From NCBI RefSeq assembly GCF_016908855.1, contig NZ_JAFBER010000017.1:1-64000 (forward strand): a DNA stretch of 64,000 nt, written 5' to 3'. Below, piece after piece: positions 44,427-52,316 of this stretch (position 1 is its first letter; each line of letters begins with the position of its first letter). This stretch comes from Scopulibacillus daqui. Lineage in GTDB: Bacteria; Bacillota; Bacilli; Bacillales; Sporolactobacillaceae. The notes below the pieces were generated by a model that saw only the letters and a list, made by a program, of their open reading frames with translations, was not told the DNA's origin and ran no database searches. The position numbers and the translations under genes are program-made.

Positions 44427-44570
44427 TGACTTTTGCTCCTTCTTTTAAACTACGAACGCTTTTATTTAAAAGTATATTATTTGTTATCTGAAAATGCAAT
44501 CAATTCTTTTTTGTCAAAAATAATTAAGTTAAAATATAAATAAAGCCATAAGTTACCATGGAGGACCAAA

Positions 44571-45137
44571 ATGAAAACATTAGAGGCTGTTGTTGAAGCT
44601 GTACTTATAGGCGATCATCCAGAATCATTCATCACGCGCCGGCTTGAAGAAGCCACCCTTGAATTTGGCGGCATTCCAGGCGACAGGCATTTCGGAATGA
44701 CGATCGCTTCAAACTCTCGTCAGCCAATGTATCCGAAAGGGACAGAAATCTTAAACCGAAGGCAGATCTCAATATTATCAGCTGAAGAATGTTTATTAAT
44801 AGCTGAAAAGTTGTCATTAGAAAATATACTGCCTGAATGGCTGGGGGCTAATCTATTGCTCAGCGGTTATGCCGAATTGACTCAACTGCCTATGGGATCG
44901 CGAATTCTATTTCCAAATGGGACAGGGTTAATTTGCATGGGAGAAAACCAGCCATGCGTTTTACCCGGTAAAGTGATTCAAAACATTCACGGCAGCCGTC
45001 CTAAGCTCGCCGCTCAATTTGTCAGCGCAGCCTTCAAACGCAGAGGCATCGTTTGTGCTGTAGAAAGGCCTGGGAAAATTCAGCAAGGGGACCGAGTCAA
45101 AATACTAGTTAATGACTTTTCAAATCCAATGCAATAG
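44571..45137 (+). CDS. MOSC-domain protein
   Basis: This 188-residue protein carries a single MOSC domain (FGGIPGDRHFGMTI, ILSAEECLLIAEKL, LGANLLLSG, GENQPCVLPGK with the conserved cysteine, RGIVCAVERPGKI). It lacks the C-terminal helical extension of the other MOSC protein in this window (30329), so it is a different subgroup. Role is presumably sulfur carrying or transfer, by analogy only. ACCATGGAGGACC lies just before the ATG. Confidence 0.88.
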   Translation: MKTLEAVVEAVLIGDHPESFITRRLEEATLEFGGIPGDRHFGMTIASNSRQPMYPKGTEILNRRQISILSAEECLLIAEKLSLENILPEWLGANLLLSGYAELTQLPMGSRILFPNGTGLICMGENQPCVLPGKVIQNIHGSRPKLAAQFVSAAFKRRGIVCAVERPGKIQQGDRVKILVNDFSNPMQ

Positions 45138-45169
45138 TTAAGACTTGCATCACTCTATTTCAATATCAA

Positions 45170-45205
45170 TAAGCCGCAAGGAAAGGAGCCTTTCTTTGCG
45201 GCTTA
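45170..45205. terminator. terminator between convergent MOSC and aldo/keto reductase genes
   Basis: TAAGCCGCAAGGAAAGG (45170-45186) pairs with CCTTTCTTTGCGGCTTA (45189-45205), a 17-bp nearly perfect stem. It can serve both convergent genes. Confidence 0.8.
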
Positions 45206-45223
45206 CACGAATACGCCATCTGC

Positions 45224-46135
45224 CTATCGGTGCTGTTTATATTGATTTGCCTTTGACAGCTCTTTAATCATTTGGATTTCTTGGTCAGATAAATCTGGAG
45301 AATCGGCGGCTTGAAGGTTACTGATCAATTGCTCTTCACGACTTGCTCCAGGTATGGTCGCAGCTACCGCCGGATGGGCTAATACATATCGAATAGCTGT
45401 ATGAGACAGAAGACGTGCGCTGTTTGTTTTCTCTTTGAGTTGGGCCACCAGCGTCCGGCATTCTTCGCTTGTATAATCAAGATAACCTTTTTCCGGTATT
45501 TTGTTTAAGCCATTATCAGATAAAATCCCTTTGCCGACAGGGCCGCGGGCTATAACACTGACATTATTCTCTTTTAGAAAGTCCAGCATTTCTTCTTCGG
45601 GCCGCCGGTCTAAGATACTGTATTGCATCATGACACTGACAATTGAAGATTTCTTTACGTATTCGCGTATTACATTTGGCCGGATGGAGCTGATACCGTA
45701 ATAACGTATAATGCCTTCTTGAACTAATTCTTCGAAAGCTTCAATGGTTTCGTCGATAGGATCTTCAATCGTACCGCCGTGCAGCTGAAAGAGATCAATA
45801 TAATCAGTGTTTAACCGTTGACAGCTTTTTTTAACAGCTTCTTTTATGTAAGCTTTAGAAGGGTCCCAAAACCATCCTTCTTTTCCGGGTTCCCAATGGT
45901 TGCCGGCTTTTGTAGCAAGAATGATCTGATCCCTTTTTCCTTTTATGGCTTTGCCTAAAACTTCTTCAATCCGCCCATAATCGTATAAGTCCGCAGTATC
46001 AAAAAAATTAACGCCTTCATCAATCGCTTTATTTACAAGGTAAACAGCATTCCGTTCGCTTTTTGGAAGAGACATTGTGCCATAACCAATTTCACTGACA
46101 TAAAGGTCAGAGGTGCCTAGCTGATTTTTCTTCAT
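45224..46135 (-). CDS. aldo/keto reductase, YqkF-like
   Basis: The 303-residue TIM-barrel oxidoreductase carries the AKR catalytic residues: DTADLYDYGRIEE (Asp, Tyr), LATKAGNH (Lys) and LFQLHGG (His). It ends with a C-terminal NADPH-binding segment around AATIPGASREEQL. It resembles YqkF, which in B. subtilis lies near nudF, as here. AGGAGG lies before the ATG. Physiological substrate unknown. Confidence 0.9.
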   Translation of the reverse strand: MKKNQLGTSDLYVSEIGYGTMSLPKSERNAVYLVNKAIDEGVNFFDTADLYDYGRIEEVLGKAIKGKRDQIILATKAGNHWEPGKEGWFWDPSKAYIKEAVKKSCQRLNTDYIDLFQLHGGTIEDPIDETIEAFEELVQEGIIRYYGISSIRPNVIREYVKKSSIVSVMMQYSILDRRPEEEMLDFLKENNVSVIARGPVGKGILSDNGLNKIPEKGYLDYTSEECRTLVAQLKEKTNSARLLSHTAIRYVLAHPAVAATIPGASREEQLISNLQAADSPDLSDQEIQMIKELSKANQYKQHR

Positions 46136-46398
46136 GCTTTTTCCTCCTGTCCATCACTTTTTTATACTTCTTAGCCGTGCAGCTGTCCGCCAGACTCCTG
46201 TCTGAAAACGAAAGATTATGCTATCGGACAGTAAAGATACCGATAAGTTCAAGTCATCACCAGTAGGAAAGAACAAAATCCCACTGTTAATCCTTGATTT
46301 TATTATATAAGGATATAGAATGAAAAGTCGAACGATCGACATTCACGTTGTAGGGAAAATTGGATAATATATCTTGATGCTATATAGAACCATATAAA

Positions 46399-46563
46399 AA
46401 AGCCATTAGAGCGGGAGTCAAAGATCTTGATCTCATTACGCCGGTCTTTGATAAGTACAGAGTTTTTTACACCCGTCATCCAATAGACCAGAAGGCAGGC
46501 ACTTTCTTAAGGGGCTGAAGGAGAACAAAACGGGAATTACCAGCCTTAGGACTTACCCAGCAC
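46399..46563 (+). pseudogene. remnant of a GNAT acetyltransferase N-terminus
   Basis: The stretch from about 46399 reads AIRAGVKDLDLITPVFDKYR, VFYTR and TFLRG, then a stop, and after a one-base shift KGLKENKTGITSL. This matches the first 50 residues of the GNAT group that begins with ...DLDxIxPLFDxYRxFY. No start codon, no acetyl-CoA motif and no downstream part are present. Confidence 0.5.
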
Positions 46564-46639
46564 CTCTATGAATAATAAAAGATAACGAATATTTTCATTA
46601 CCTTTTACATTTTTGAATGATTGAGAGGTTAATATATGA

Positions 46640-46852
46640 AAACCTAATGGATTTATAGATGTTGAAAGTGTTAGAGACGAAACAGGCCTCGGGATAACTG
46701 TTTCATATTGGGAATCTTTGGAGGCTATTCATCAATGGAAAGAACATGTGATGCATAAGGCCGCTCAGGAAAAGGGGAAAAGTGACTGGTATGAACACTG
46801 CGTCATACGGATATGCAAAATCGAAAGGGAGCATGCATTCACCGAAAAATAA
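46640..46852 (+). pseudogene. remnant of an antibiotic-biosynthesis-monooxygenase (ABM) domain gene
   Basis: The frame gives NGFIDVESVRDETGLGITVS and YWESLEAIHQWKEHVMHKAA and ends EREHAFTEK. This is the C-terminal half of an ABM-type (heme oxygenase-like ferredoxin fold) small monooxygenase. A stop precedes it and the N-terminal strand is missing, so it is a truncated gene. A terminator follows at 46873. Confidence 0.65.
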
Positions 46853-46872
46853 AAAGGAAATTTATAATTATT

Positions 46873-46909
46873 AAAGAATCGCAACTATCTGAGTTACGAT
46901 TCTTTTTTA
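46873..46909 (+). terminator. terminator after the ABM remnant
   Basis: AAAGAATCG (46873-46881) pairs with CGATTCTTT (46897-46905), with inner AACT/AGTT pairing, followed by a T-run. Confidence 0.8.
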
Positions 46910-47095
46910 ATAATTCTTGTTTTCGTTATTTTCCTTATTTAACAAATTTATTCCATTCTCTTGAAAGTTAATATAGAGAAATGGCAAAATAGAGAAGGTA
47001 GATTATCAGGGGGTGTATCGAGAATTTTCACACTATTATCTGTTGAGTGATAAAAACAACATCATAGAATTTCTCGTGAAAAAGGAGCAACTGAT

Positions 47096-48583
47096 ATGGC
47101 AGATGATAAACAAAAAAGGCTGGAGACCATACCTCAGACCGGTTTTTTTGGTCATCCTAGAGGTCTCGCAACCCTGTTTTCAATTGAGTTTTGGGAACGC
47201 TTTTCTTATTACGGCATGCGCGCCATTCTATTATTTTATATTTATTATTCAACAACTAAAGGCGGTTTGGGTCTTGATAAAGCGACCGCAGCATCTATTA
47301 TGTCTATTTACGGATCACTGGTATATATGTCAAGCATTATCGGCGGCTGGCTGGCCGACCGGATTTTAGGCAGCAGATCGACAATTATATTTGGCGGCCT
47401 GCTGATTGCATTTGGACATTTGGTTTTATCGATTCCAGGAAGTGTGCCGGCATTATATGTTTCGATGGCACTTATCATTTTAGGCTCCGGGATTTTAAAA
47501 CCTAATCTATCCAATATCGTAGGTGATTTGTATTCCAAAACCGACTATCGCCGAGATGCCGGTTTCAGTATTTTTTATGCCGGAGCCAACGCAGGTTCGC
47601 TATTGGCACCGCTTATTGTTGGAACTGTCGGACAAGTTTACAGCTTCCACCTTGGGTTTGCTATTGCGGCCGTTGGCATGATCATAGGCCTTATTTGGTA
47701 CATCTTAACATCAAGAAAAACTTTGGGGCAAGCTGGCCGATATGTTCCTAACCCTTTAACGACGGAAGAAAAATCGAAAGTGTTTATACGTTTCGGCATT
47801 GGGGCTATAGTGATTATTATTTTGTTAATTGCAACAATTCCAAATGGACTGTTAACCATTAATAGGTTTACTTATGTTGTCAGTGGTTTAGGAGTTGTTA
47901 TTCCGTTAGCTTATTTTATTGTGATGTACACAAGCAAAAAAACGACTCAAGTTGAAAAATCAAGGCTTATCGCTTATATACCGTTATTTATTACAGCCAT
48001 CTGTTTCTGGTCCATTCAAGAGCAAGGTTCAACTATTTTTTCTCAAGTGGCTGATTCTCAAACGAAACTTGATCTTGGCTGGCTGCATATCCAGTCATCT
48101 TGGTTCCAATCCATTAATCCGTTATATATTGTTATTTTAGCTCCTGTGTTTGCGGTTGTGTGGACAAAATTAGGCAAACGTCAGCCTTCTACACCTGTGA
48201 AATTTTCCATCGGTGTTATCTTGGCCGGTATATCTTTCTTGATCATGGTCATTCCTTTTATGTCTGGAACCGATCATAAGATTAGTCCGCTCTGGCTTGT
48301 CGTCAGCTTCTTGTTTGTGACTTTAGGAGAACTTTTCTTATCTCCTGTAGGAGCCTCCGCAACCACTAAGCTTGCGCCGGCTGCCTTTGCTTCGCAGACA
48401 ATGAGTGTATGGTATTTATCAAATGCTTCGGCACAAGCCATTAATGCGCAATTAGTAAAGTTATTTAATGCCAATACAGAAATCTTGTACTTTACCGTTA
48501 TAGGCATTGTGTCTATTGTGATTGGGATCATCCTTCTCTTCTTATCTAAGAAAATTCATAGCTTAATGAGCGGAGTCGATTGA
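47096..48583 (+). CDS. POT/PTR-family di- and tripeptide transporter
   Basis: This 495-residue proton-coupled peptide symporter has about 14 helices and the POT ExxER motif (IEFWERFSYYGMRAIL) in helix 1. It also carries GGWLADRILGSR after helix 2, the family segment GIFKPNLS in the form GILKPNLSNIVGD, and the FYAGANAGSLLAPLI motif. It resembles DtpT and B. subtilis YclF. AAAAAGGAG lies before the ATG. Confidence 0.93.
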   Translation: MADDKQKRLETIPQTGFFGHPRGLATLFSIEFWERFSYYGMRAILLFYIYYSTTKGGLGLDKATAASIMSIYGSLVYMSSIIGGWLADRILGSRSTIIFGGLLIAFGHLVLSIPGSVPALYVSMALIILGSGILKPNLSNIVGDLYSKTDYRRDAGFSIFYAGANAGSLLAPLIVGTVGQVYSFHLGFAIAAVGMIIGLIWYILTSRKTLGQAGRYVPNPLTTEEKSKVFIRFGIGAIVIIILLIATIPNGLLTINRFTYVVSGLGVVIPLAYFIVMYTSKKTTQVEKSRLIAYIPLFITAICFWSIQEQGSTIFSQVADSQTKLDLGWLHIQSSWFQSINPLYIVILAPVFAVVWTKLGKRQPSTPVKFSIGVILAGISFLIMVIPFMSGTDHKISPLWLVVSFLFVTLGELFLSPVGASATTKLAPAAFASQTMSVWYLSNASAQAINAQLVKLFNANTEILYFTVIGIVSIVIGIILLFLSKKIHSLMSGVD

Positions 48584-48621
48584 TTGTACACTGAGAAATC
48601 TATAAATCTTTTAAAAGGCAT

Positions 48622-48658
48622 GAAAATGCAGAAGTCTTATTGGCTTCTGCATTTTTCA
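48622..48658. terminator. terminator between convergent transporter genes
   Basis: GAAAATGCAGAAG (48622-48634) pairs with CTTCTGCATTTTTC (48644-48657). The right arm lies inside the 3' end of rarD. It has A/T-rich flanks on both sides and can work bidirectionally. Confidence 0.8.
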
Positions 48659-49605
48659 TTCGGATAAGGGCTGTGCTTTCTATGAAAGATTTTGTCTTCA
48701 ATACCGACAAGCCATTTTGATCGTGAGAAAGCGTAAAGGATGAGTGATAACCAGATGAGAATAAATGATAAAAGGTTATGACGGTCGAACGGCTCATGAT
48801 AGAAAAGTGTACCAAGAATCAGCATAAGTGTCGGTGCAATATATTGGAAAAATCCGACCATTGTTAGTGAAATCCGATTAGCTCCAGCGGCAAACAGCAA
48901 TAAAGGTACAGCAGTAACAACGCCAGCCCCTATTAGCAACAAAGTTAAGGTTGGATCGCTAAAACTAAATAACCGGTCCGCGTGAGCATCGAAGAAGGCT
49001 AAATATAATAAGGCAACGGGTGTGACAATAAATGTCTCAATGGTTAATCCCGTCATCGCTCTTAAGCGGACAGTTTTTTTAAGGAGGCCGTATAAGCCAA
49101 AAGTCAAGGCAAGGCCTAACGAAATCCAAGGGAAAGTCCCTGTCTGAACGGTCATTAATACAACGCCGATAAGCGCGGTGATAAAGGACACCATTTGCCA
49201 CATTGAAAGTTTTTCTTTTAAAAAGACAATCCCCAGTAAAACGCTGATTAGCGGATTAATGTAATAACCGAGACTGGATTGTACGACATGACCGTGTTCT
49301 ACAGCCCAAATAAATATATACCAGTTTAATGTAATGAGAAGAGACGCTGCGATAATAGTCAGCAATTTTATTGGTTTGGCAAACAATTGTTTTATGTCGT
49401 TAATTAGATGAACTGTGTTCTTAGTTATTAAAATAATAATCAACATAAAAACAAAAGACCAAATAATCCTTTGGGCAAGCACTTCTTCGGCGCCAGCGCC
49501 ATCGATTAATTTCCAATAGGCAGGCAAAATGCCCCATAAGAAATAGGCGCCAATAGCTGCCAATGAGCCAAGCATCAGTTCGTTTGATTGGGAAGATCTC
49601 ATCAT
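48637..49605 (-). CDS. rarD: RarD-type EamA-family permease
   Basis: The 322-residue membrane protein has about ten helices in two EamA repeats. It begins AIGAYFLWGILPAYWKLI, has LNWYIFIWAVEHGHVVQSSLGYYINPL, and ends with the second repeat GFFQYIAPTLMLILGTLF, all RarD hallmarks. RarD was linked to chloramphenicol sensitivity in Pseudomonas; B. subtilis YojE is the local homologue and has no known substrate. ATGGGG precedes the ATG. Confidence 0.9.
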   Translation of the reverse strand: MMRSSQSNELMLGSLAAIGAYFLWGILPAYWKLIDGAGAEEVLAQRIIWSFVFMLIIILITKNTVHLINDIKQLFAKPIKLLTIIAASLLITLNWYIFIWAVEHGHVVQSSLGYYINPLISVLLGIVFLKEKLSMWQMVSFITALIGVVLMTVQTGTFPWISLGLALTFGLYGLLKKTVRLRAMTGLTIETFIVTPVALLYLAFFDAHADRLFSFSDPTLTLLLIGAGVVTAVPLLLFAAGANRISLTMVGFFQYIAPTLMLILGTLFYHEPFDRHNLLSFILIWLSLILYAFSRSKWLVGIEDKIFHRKHSPYPNEKCRSQ

Positions 49606-49737
49606 TCTAACCCCATTTCTCTTTAATGATAAAATTAATTTTAGAGATGCAAACCAAAATTTTCAAGGATAAAATTCAATGAATTCAAAATTATACACAG
49701 AGAAATTATTTTTCAAACGAAACCATTAATTATGTTA

Positions 49738-49801
49738 CAATAAAGAAAACTTGCCGATTGGCGAGCCGGCGGCGAAGACAGAGGCTTAGTTGCGCTTATA
49801 C
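49738..49801 (+). ncRNA. repeat element copy 1 (putative structured RNA)
   Basis: This copy is 64 nt. It lacks the GTA at the 5' edge (CAATAAAG instead of GTATAAAG) and has GCCGGCGGC in place of the tetraloop hairpin, one base shorter than the others, so it is the most diverged copy. Confidence 0.45.
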
Positions 49802-49864
49802 TTAGTTCCTTTAATTGGCTACAACGTCGAGAAGGCTCCAGGTTAGCCAATTGATCATACTAAC

Positions 49865-49929
49865 GTATAAAGAAAACTTGCCGATTGGCGAGCCGAGAGG
49901 CGAAGACAGAGGCGTAGTTGCGCTTATAC
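49865..49929 (+). ncRNA. repeat element copy 2 (putative structured RNA)
   Basis: This copy is 65 nt, closed by GTATAA/TTATAC. Its second hairpin is GCC-GAGA-GGC, a GNRA tetraloop. Confidence 0.5.
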
Positions 49930-49992
49930 TTAGAACCTTCAATTGGCAACAACGGTGAACCAGCCCGCGGTCAGCCAATTGACCAAACTAAC

Positions 49993-50057
49993 GTATAAAG
50001 AAAACTTGCCGATTGGCGAGCCGGGAGGCGAAGACAGAGGCTTAGTTGCACTTATAC
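49993..50057 (+). ncRNA. repeat element copy 3 (putative structured RNA)
   Basis: This copy is 65 nt, closed by GTATAA/TTATAC. Its second hairpin is GCC-GGGA-GGC, again GNRA. One change (TTGCAC for TTGCGC) lies in the 3' single-stranded part. Confidence 0.5.
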
Positions 50058-50120
50058 TTAGAACCTTAGATTGGCAACAACGGTGAACCAGCCCGCGGTC
50101 AGCCAATAAATCAATCTAAC

Positions 50121-50185
50121 GTATAAAGAAAACTTGCCGATTGGCGAGCCGAAAGGCGAAGACAGAGGCCTAGTAGCGCTTATAC
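50121..50185 (+). ncRNA. repeat element copy 4 (putative structured RNA)
   Basis: This copy is 65 nt, closed by GTATAA/TTATAC. Its second hairpin is GCC-GAAA-GGC, again GNRA. It ends 70 bp before the nudF start codon, so it may be part of the nudF leader. Confidence 0.5.
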
Positions 50186-50254
50186 TTTCATTCGCAGCAC
50201 ATTAAAAACAGTAAAAGTATATAAAAAGAGTTTTAAAGAAGGGAATGTCTTTAT

Positions 50255-50791
50255 TTGGACACATTAAATGAAAAAACAATTCATTCTAAAACAATTTATG
50301 AAGGGAAAATTATAAAGGTCAGAGTAGATGATGTGACCCTTCCAAATGGAGGAACAAGCAAAAGAGAAATCGTCGATCATCCGGGGGCAGTGGCGGTTAT
50401 CGCTCTGAATTCAGAAGGAAAGCTTCTATTGGTTAAACAATTCAGAAAACCGCTCGAAAAGGTTATTTATGAAATTCCTGCAGGAAAACTCGAACCTGGC
50501 GAAGATCCGAAGCAAACTGCTCTGCGGGAACTTGAAGAGGAGACGGGGTATAAATGCAAGGAAATGAGCCATGTTGTTTCCTTTTATACATCACCCGGCT
50601 TCGCCAATGAACTTGTTCACATTTATTTTACAGATTCGTTAATTGAAGGACAGAAGCACTTGGATGAAGACGAGTTTTTAGAAAATATAGAAGTGGATTT
50701 AGAAGCAGCTGTTGATATGATAAGGGATCAACGCATATTTGATGCAAAGACTGTTTATGCCGTTCAATATATGCAATTGATAAGCAGTTAA
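50255..50791 (+). CDS. nudF: ADP-ribose pyrophosphatase (Nudix hydrolase)
   Basis: NudF hydrolyses ADP-ribose to AMP and ribose-5-phosphate. The 178-residue protein has the Nudix box from GKLEPGEDPKQTALREL to EEETGY and the ADP-ribose-type element FYTSPGFANE downstream. It aligns well with B. subtilis NudF, including LPNGGTSKREIVDHPGAVAV. The TTG start is supported by that alignment and by GAAGGGA about 11 nt upstream. It opens the conserved nudF-yqxK-spoIIM-fur block, with a lipoprotein gene inserted on the other strand. Confidence 0.93.
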   Translation: MDTLNEKTIHSKTIYEGKIIKVRVDDVTLPNGGTSKREIVDHPGAVAVIALNSEGKLLLVKQFRKPLEKVIYEIPAGKLEPGEDPKQTALRELEEETGYKCKEMSHVVSFYTSPGFANELVHIYFTDSLIEGQKHLDEDEFLENIEVDLEAAVDMIRDQRIFDAKTVYAVQYMQLISS

Positions 50792-50978
50792 TCGTTAAAA
50801 TCCCTTGATTTCTTAGGGGAGGCTATTTGCTTGCAATCAAAGCAAGAAGCGAACCTTTGGACAGTTCTTTTTCAAAGCCTTTAGTTTTTTTATAATTTGT
50901 ATGACAAAAAATAAGGAGAATAAAACAGTCTGGGAATAATAGCCGCTGCTGTTATTTGTTATTACATATGGATATTTC

Positions 50979-51009
50979 AAAAAGAAAAGCCACCTGTATG
51001 ATGGTGGCT
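50979..51009 (-). terminator. terminator of the lipoprotein gene
   Basis: AGCCACC (50988-50994) pairs with GGTGGCT (51003-51009). On the minus strand the stem leads into TTTTCTTTTTG. It overlaps the lipoprotein stop codon. Confidence 0.8.
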
Positions 51010-52015
51010 AATTCTTCTTAAATGAAGGGTGTTCCCAATAATCATCTGCTGTGTTTGGAATATTATCGGATGGGGGATTATCCCGGTTAATCTGATCTAA
51101 TGTATCTCTATCAAATGATGCTTTCATAACAATATCATTAGAGGTGTTTCCGTTTTTGCCTTTCATAGGGAAAACAATGTTAAATGCTATATTGTTAATA
51201 TCCGTATGATCTTTTAAATCCGCTAATGTGTCAGCTATATCCTTCCACATGCCTTTTTTTATCAAGTTTTTAGATGGATTATCTCTTCCAAAAACTTTTA
51301 TTGATATTTCGTTATCCTTATTATAGCTAATGCCAATAATACTTTCTTCATTATTAAAGGTGTTTTTATCCCCAAACTGTTTATGAACAGCTTCGGAAAC
51401 CTCATCTATAACAGAATTGATTTTAAAGTCTTTTTGTATTCTGTCTTTAATAGCCTTATCTTTAGCTATTTCTTCAGCTGTACGTGGTTTGTTTTCAATG
51501 ATGTAGGCAGTAATCGTTGGTAAGCTTCTAGGAGGTGTACTTGTTTGTTTATTAGGGTCGGCTTTAATTTCTTTTTCTTGGCCTTCATATGTTCCGTAGA
51601 GGCGAACCCGTTTATATTGGTGAGTATTTATATATGACAAGTCTTCGTTCTTAATAATATATTCGTTGCCATCTCGATCGCGTACTTTGAATTGGTCATC
51701 TTTTCCTACATTATCTTTATAATTATTCATATTTATTGGATAAGCTTTTCCCTCGATGATTATTTTTGTTCCTTCTGCAGTATGGCCTAACCGATGATAA
51801 GGGACTTTTTTCGCTTTTTCTTTTATATCAGATGCCAATGCCATATCAACATTTGCATGATCTAATTTAGCATAAGGGCGCGAACCCGAGTCATCCCCAT
51901 TAACCCTGGATGCTGTTGTTTCCTTTTTACTATCAGCTTCTGCTTTCTCACTCCCGCAAGCTGACAAGATAATAACAAAAAATAAAGCCATAAAACTAAA
52001 TGAGATCTTTTTCAA
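51008..52015 (-). CDS. lipoprotein of unknown function
   Basis: The 335-residue protein has a signal peptide with lipobox LSAC (cysteine near residue 20), then a Lys/Ser/Asp-rich linker. It is otherwise hydrophilic with no motif I recognise. A first domain (about residues 75-155) looks beta-rich (GTKIIIEGKAYPINMNN, KRVRLYGTYEGQE) and a second (about 185-300) is mixed alpha/beta. The TTG start follows GGAGGAG by 6 nt. It lies opposite to the conserved nudF-yqxK pair, so it appears to be an insertion into that block. Confidence 0.75.
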   Translation of the reverse strand: MKKISFSFMALFFVIILSACGSEKAEADSKKETTASRVNGDDSGSRPYAKLDHANVDMALASDIKEKAKKVPYHRLGHTAEGTKIIIEGKAYPINMNNYKDNVGKDDQFKVRDRDGNEYIIKNEDLSYINTHQYKRVRLYGTYEGQEKEIKADPNKQTSTPPRSLPTITAYIIENKPRTAEEIAKDKAIKDRIQKDFKINSVIDEVSEAVHKQFGDKNTFNNEESIIGISYNKDNEISIKVFGRDNPSKNLIKKGMWKDIADTLADLKDHTDINNIAFNIVFPMKGKNGNTSNDIVMKASFDRDTLDQINRDNPPSDNIPNTADDYWEHPSFKKN

Positions 52016-52316
52016 CTCATGCTCCTCCTTAATATCTGCTTCAACAATAACCTACATTACCAATACTAACTTCTCAATACTTTTTCAGGGTTATTTTCGT
52101 AAATATACCTCGTTTGTCAAACTCTCTTCAAAATTTCGGGTATAACTGGAATAAAGCCGACAATCCCAATATGATAAAAAATCAACGTTTTTGTATAAAA
52201 GTTTTAAAATTTGTTAATCTATAATTACAAGCAATCGTTAAAGTTAAAAAATACTCGATGGGCGGAGTAAAGGAAAATATGTCTTTTATTGAACTTTATA
52301 TAAGGAAAGAACTTGA
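52016..52316. other. divergent intergenic region
   Basis: The 301 bp between the divergent lipoprotein and yqxK genes are AT-rich. TATAAT occurs near 52219 within TCTATAATTACAAG, but no good -35 is placed for it. No gene or hairpin of note was found. Confidence 0.4.

Larger units (their letters stand above)
49738..50185 (+). repeat. tandem array of a structured RNA-like repeat (about 128-bp period)
   Basis: Four copies of a roughly 65-nt element start at 49738, 49865, 49993 and 50121 and end with CTTATAC at 49801, 49929, 50057 and 50185. Each contains CTTGCCGATTGGCGAGCC, GGCGAAGACAGAGGC and (with changes) TAGTTGCGCTTATAC, and copies 2-4 start with GTATAAAG, which pairs with the terminal CTTATAC. 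Three spacers of about 63 nt each hold a hairpin ATTGGC...GCCAAT. Within the elements CTTGCC-GATT-GGCGAG and GCC-GNRA-GGC can fold. The array lies between rarD and nudF and has no reading frame I can support. I do not recognise the family. Confidence 0.92.

Noticed and set aside
46853-47095. T-box leader before the peptide transporter
   Set aside because: No AGGGTGGNACCGCG-type T-box sequence; the hairpin there is an ordinary terminator of the upstream remnant.
49738-50185. CRISPR array
   Set aside because: The repeat is about 65 nt with spacers that are themselves similar to each other and fold into hairpins. CRISPR spacers are unique and repeats are 24-40 nt. No cas genes are nearby.
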